Shown here one piece after another: positions 61,722-64,000 of a stretch of 64,000 nt of DNA. This DNA comes from Myxococcales bacterium (lineage in GTDB: Bacteria; Myxococcota_A; Polyangia; Polyangiales; Polyangiaceae), in the NCBI GenBank assembly GCA_016191785.1, contig JACPVJ010000082.1, forward strand, positions 186,001 through 250,000, read 5' to 3'. Position numbers and translations under genes: made by a program. Each line of letters starts with the position of its first letter. The first letter of the stretch is position 1. The notes below the pieces were generated by a model. The model was given only the letters and a program-made list of their open reading frames with translations, was not told the origin of the DNA and searched no databases.

Positions 61722-63035
61722 TCAAAATGGGGGGTCTTCCACCAGTCCGCCGGGCTTCGCGCTCCGAACGGGTGCCACGGCTGCGTCGGGAGCGCCGGGA
61801 ACCACCGGAGAGACCATCGCCGAGGACGACGGCGTGGCGCTGGGCGCCGTTCTGATCCGCGACGCCACGCGGGCGCTCGCGGGCGGCCCCGGAGATTCTG
61901 CCTCCGGAAACGCCTCGCGCGACCGCGGCGGGGCGGCACCCAGACTGGCGGGCTGGGGCAGAGGGGCGAGGGACGACGCGGCGGGAGGCACGGCCGGCTC
62001 GGGCGCCGTCCGCGCGAGCCAACGCGAGCCCGCCAACGCTACCCCTACCAGGGCCACCAGCGCAGCGGCCCAGACCCAGGCACGACCCCAACGCCGCGGC
62101 CGAACGACGACAGTCCGGCTCGCTGGCTCTGCCGAGACCTCTTCGATCGGCCTGGCTCCGGGCGCGCCGAAGCTCGGCGCACCGTCGTCGCAGTGTGCAG
62201 CCAGCACGGCCGCAACTTCACGCAAGTCGTCCGGGCGGTCGGCTCGCTCTTTCGACAACAGTCGCCCGATCACCAGCGCGACGTCCTCCGGCAGGTCGGG
62301 CACCAGCGCTCGAATGGGCGGGATGCCGTCACGCAGCAGGCGGGTCAGCACCTGTCCGACGTTTTCTCCCTCGATGGGTCGCCCCCCCGACAGCGCCTCG
62401 TACAAGATCACACCGATGGCCCACTCGTCCGCTCGGTGATCGATGTCCGCTTCGCCCCCCGCCTGCTCGGGGGCCATGTAGCACGGCGTCCCGAGCATGG
62501 CGCCTGCTCCCGTGAGCCCAGCCCGCCCGGGCTCGGCGCTGAACAGCTTCGCAATACCGAAGTCGAGCACTTTGACGCGCTCGGCACCGGCCTCGCGCGC
62601 GATGAAGATGTTGTCGGGCTTCAGATCACGGTGCACGATCCCCCGCTCGTGAGCCGTGCCGACCGCTGAGACCACGGGCAAGAGCAGGCGGGCGGCGACC
62701 TCGAGCGGCAGCTCGCGATCGCGTCGGAGCCGCTGGCCCAGCGTCTCGCCCTCGAGCAGGTCCATGACCATCAGCAGCGTGCCGTCTTCCACCTCGAACA
62801 CGTCATGAATGGCCACGACGTTCGGATGCTCGACCGCGCTGGCCGCCCGCGCCTCGCGCAAGAACCGCCGCCGCGCTTCCGCGCTCGGAGCCACTGGCCC
62901 GCTCAGAAACTTCAGGGCCAGCCGGCGGCGGGTCACCGCGTGCTGCGCCGCCCACACTTCGCCCATGCCACCTTGGCCCAGCTGCCGCTCCAGGCGGTAG
63001 CGCCCCCCGACGACCAGACCTGCTTCGAGCTCCAT
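61722..63035 (-). CDS. Ser/Thr protein kinase with one C-terminal membrane segment
   Basis: The 437-residue protein has GQGGMGEVWAA (20-30), LALK with Lys 42, HRDLKPDN at 135-142, DFGIAKLF at 158-165 and APEQAGG. After the kinase domain come a basic linker, one membrane helix (about 318-338) and a Pro/Ala-rich outside tail. All catalytic residues are present. It lies between the regulator gene (8 bases before) and the TPR protein (12 bases after). Confidence 0.94.
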   Translation of the reverse strand: MELEAGLVVGGRYRLERQLGQGGMGEVWAAQHAVTRRRLALKFLSGPVAPSAEARRRFLREARAASAVEHPNVVAIHDVFEVEDGTLLMVMDLLEGETLGQRLRRDRELPLEVAARLLLPVVSAVGTAHERGIVHRDLKPDNIFIAREAGAERVKVLDFGIAKLFSAEPGRAGLTGAGAMLGTPCYMAPEQAGGEADIDHRADEWAIGVILYEALSGGRPIEGENVGQVLTRLLRDGIPPIRALVPDLPEDVALVIGRLLSKERADRPDDLREVAAVLAAHCDDGAPSFGAPGARPIEEVSAEPASRTVVVRPRRWGRAWVWAAALVALVGVALAGSRWLARTAPEPAVPPAASSLAPLPQPASLGAAPPRSREAFPEAESPGPPASARVASRIRTAPSATPSSSAMVSPVVPGAPDAAVAPVRSAKPGGLVEDPPF

Positions 63036-63043
63036 CGCCGTGC

Positions 63044-64000
63044 TCAGCCCAGACCGTACTGCTCGAGCTTGTTGTAGAGCGTCGCGCGGCTGACGCCGAG
63101 CAACCGAGCCGCCAGCGCGCGGTTGCCCCGAGCGTGTTCCAGCGCCCGCTTCAGGGCCTGGCGCTCGGCCCGCTCGACCTCTTGGGCCAGAGGTTTCACC
63201 TCCCCCGTTCCCAGCGAACGCGCGGCGCTCAGCAGACTGACGCCGGCGGCTTCGGTCGCGAACTTGACGCTCTCCGAGAGCTCGCCCTGGACGTCGCGCT
63301 CGTCGATGACGTCATGATCGATCAACACCGCGATGCGTTCGATCACGTTGCGAAGCTGGCGCACGTTGCCTGGCCAACGCTGGCCACGCAAGCATTCGAG
63401 CGCTGCCGGGGCGATCTCGAGATTCGGTCGTCCGCTGGCCGGTCCGAGCTCACGGACGAAGTGCCGTGCCAGGATCAATACGTCGTCGCGACGCGCGCGC
63501 AGGGGCGGAAGCCAGAGCGTCACGACGTTGAGGCGATAGAAGAGATCTTCGCGGAATGCCCCCTTCTTCACCATGTCTTCCAGATCACGGTGAGTCGCCG
63601 CGACGAAGCGCACGTCGGCCCGGATGGGCTCGCCGCCTCCCAAACGCTCGAACTCCTTGTCCTGCAAGAGCCGGAGCAGCTTGACCTGCAGCGCGGGGGT
63701 GATGTCGCCGATTTCGTCGAGAAACAGCGTGCCCCCTTGGGCCAGATCCACGCGGCCGAGCTTGCGGGCGTGAGCTCCGGTGAACGCACCCTTCTCGTAC
63801 CCGAAGAGCTCGCTCTCGAGCAGCGTGTCCGGGAGCGCCGCGCAGTGCACCTTCACGAAGGCGCCGCGAGACCGCGGGCTCTCGTCGTGCACCGCTCGGG
63901 CCACTAGCTCTTTTCCTGTGCCGCTCTCGCCTCGCACCAGCACGGTCGAGATCCCGGTGGCCGCCCGCCCGATCATCTCGGTCAGCTTCTGCATCGGAGG
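63044..64000 (-). CDS. Sigma-54-dependent activator, C-terminal part (cut by window edge)
   Basis: The visible 318 residues form the AAA+ domain and HTH: Walker A GESGTGKE, canonical ELFGYEKGAFTGAH, TLFLDEIGDI (Walker B), REDLFYRLNVV, WPGNVRQLRNVIERI and a Fis-type HTH (NRALAARLLGVSRATLYNKL). The intact GAFTGA indicates contact with sigma-54, unlike the relative at 28639. The sensor domain lies beyond the right edge. It is first in an operon with a Ser/Thr kinase and a TPR-type protein. Confidence 0.94.
   Translation of the reverse strand, partial: PPMQKLTEMIGRAATGISTVLVRGESGTGKELVARAVHDESPRSRGAFVKVHCAALPDTLLESELFGYEKGAFTGAHARKLGRVDLAQGGTLFLDEIGDITPALQVKLLRLLQDKEFERLGGGEPIRADVRFVAATHRDLEDMVKKGAFREDLFYRLNVVTLWLPPLRARRDDVLILARHFVRELGPASGRPNLEIAPAALECLRGQRWPGNVRQLRNVIERIAVLIDHDVIDERDVQGELSESVKFATEAAGVSLLSAARSLGTGEVKPLAQEVERAERQALKRALEHARGNRALAARLLGVSRATLYNKLEQYGLG

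Overview
The window is high-GC chromosomal DNA from a member of the Myxococcota, most likely an uncultured or little-studied polyangial (Sorangium-like) lineage. The evidence is a MYXO-CTERM sorting tail (59200-59313), four Ser/Thr-kinase-type proteins (one a pseudokinase), two sigma-54-type enhancer-binding proteins next to kinases, and at least ten lipoproteins built as signal peptide, lipobox Cys, long Gly/Ser/Thr-rich linker, then a folded domain. I see no rRNA or tRNA gene, CRISPR array, insertion sequence or prophage. The gene ends are given from the reading frames; starts were re-chosen from signal peptides, Shine-Dalgarno sites and upstream -10 elements.

Layout. 1-2196 (minus): cyanophycin operon iadA-cphB-cphA, with cphA cut by the left edge. 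2.3-19.8 kb: DUF1877 protein, two secreted lipoproteins, MtfA-like peptidase, PlsC-like acyltransferase, outer-membrane-type protein, Gly-rich lipoproteins including a VWA protein, a GH1 beta-glucosidase lipoprotein with a polytopic membrane protein, a kinase-like pseudokinase, and an alpha/beta hydrolase. 19.8-28.6 kb: MoxR ATPase, decayed gene remnants, an LpqC/PHB-depolymerase-like lipoprotein, an NmrA reductase, an AlkD-like repair protein, and membrane proteins with zinc-finger-like heads. 28.6-33.4 kb: GAF-AAA-HTH regulator, coupled Ser/Thr kinase with a polytopic C-terminal half, small TolQ/MotA-like membrane protein, and a decayed fragment. 33.6-37.8 kb: a lipoprotein with ZU5-like and permuted papain-like parts, a CAP-domain lipoprotein, and a PhoD-like phosphatase lipoprotein.

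37.8-41.9 kb: four translationally overlapping genes encode a LamG-like lipoprotein and a complete iron(III)-type ABC importer (binding protein, fused permease, ATPase). 41.9-45.2 kb: an inosine-guanosine kinase closely resembling the enterobacterial Gsk, divergent from a cytochrome cd1-type protein with two c-heme motifs and no neighbouring nir genes. 45.3-49 kb: kinase, small lipoprotein, TerB-like protein and a PRPP-synthetase-family protein. 49.3-51.3 kb: acetoacetate-decarboxylase-family and acyl-CoA dehydrogenase operon. 51.3-59.2 kb: metallophosphoesterase, CocE/NonD hydrolase lipoprotein, PHA-granule-type small protein, SMP-30-like protein and an IgGFc-binding-type lipoprotein. 59.2-64 kb: a broken MYXO-CTERM gene, a propeller lipoprotein, and an operon of sigma-54 activator (cut by the right edge), Ser/Thr kinase and TPR-type secreted protein.

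The strongest unexplained signals are: (i) a recurring TANNNT -10 element 6-7 bases upstream of start codons in eight genes, which suggests leaderless mRNAs; (ii) the two-heme cd1 protein standing alone; (iii) an activator whose sigma-54-contact GAFTGA loop reads GAHSTA; (iv) an IadA with Glu where the bridging Lys should be; and (v) a cluster of gene remnants (near 21.4, 23.7, 33.2, 47.2, 49.1, 51.8 and 59.3 kb).
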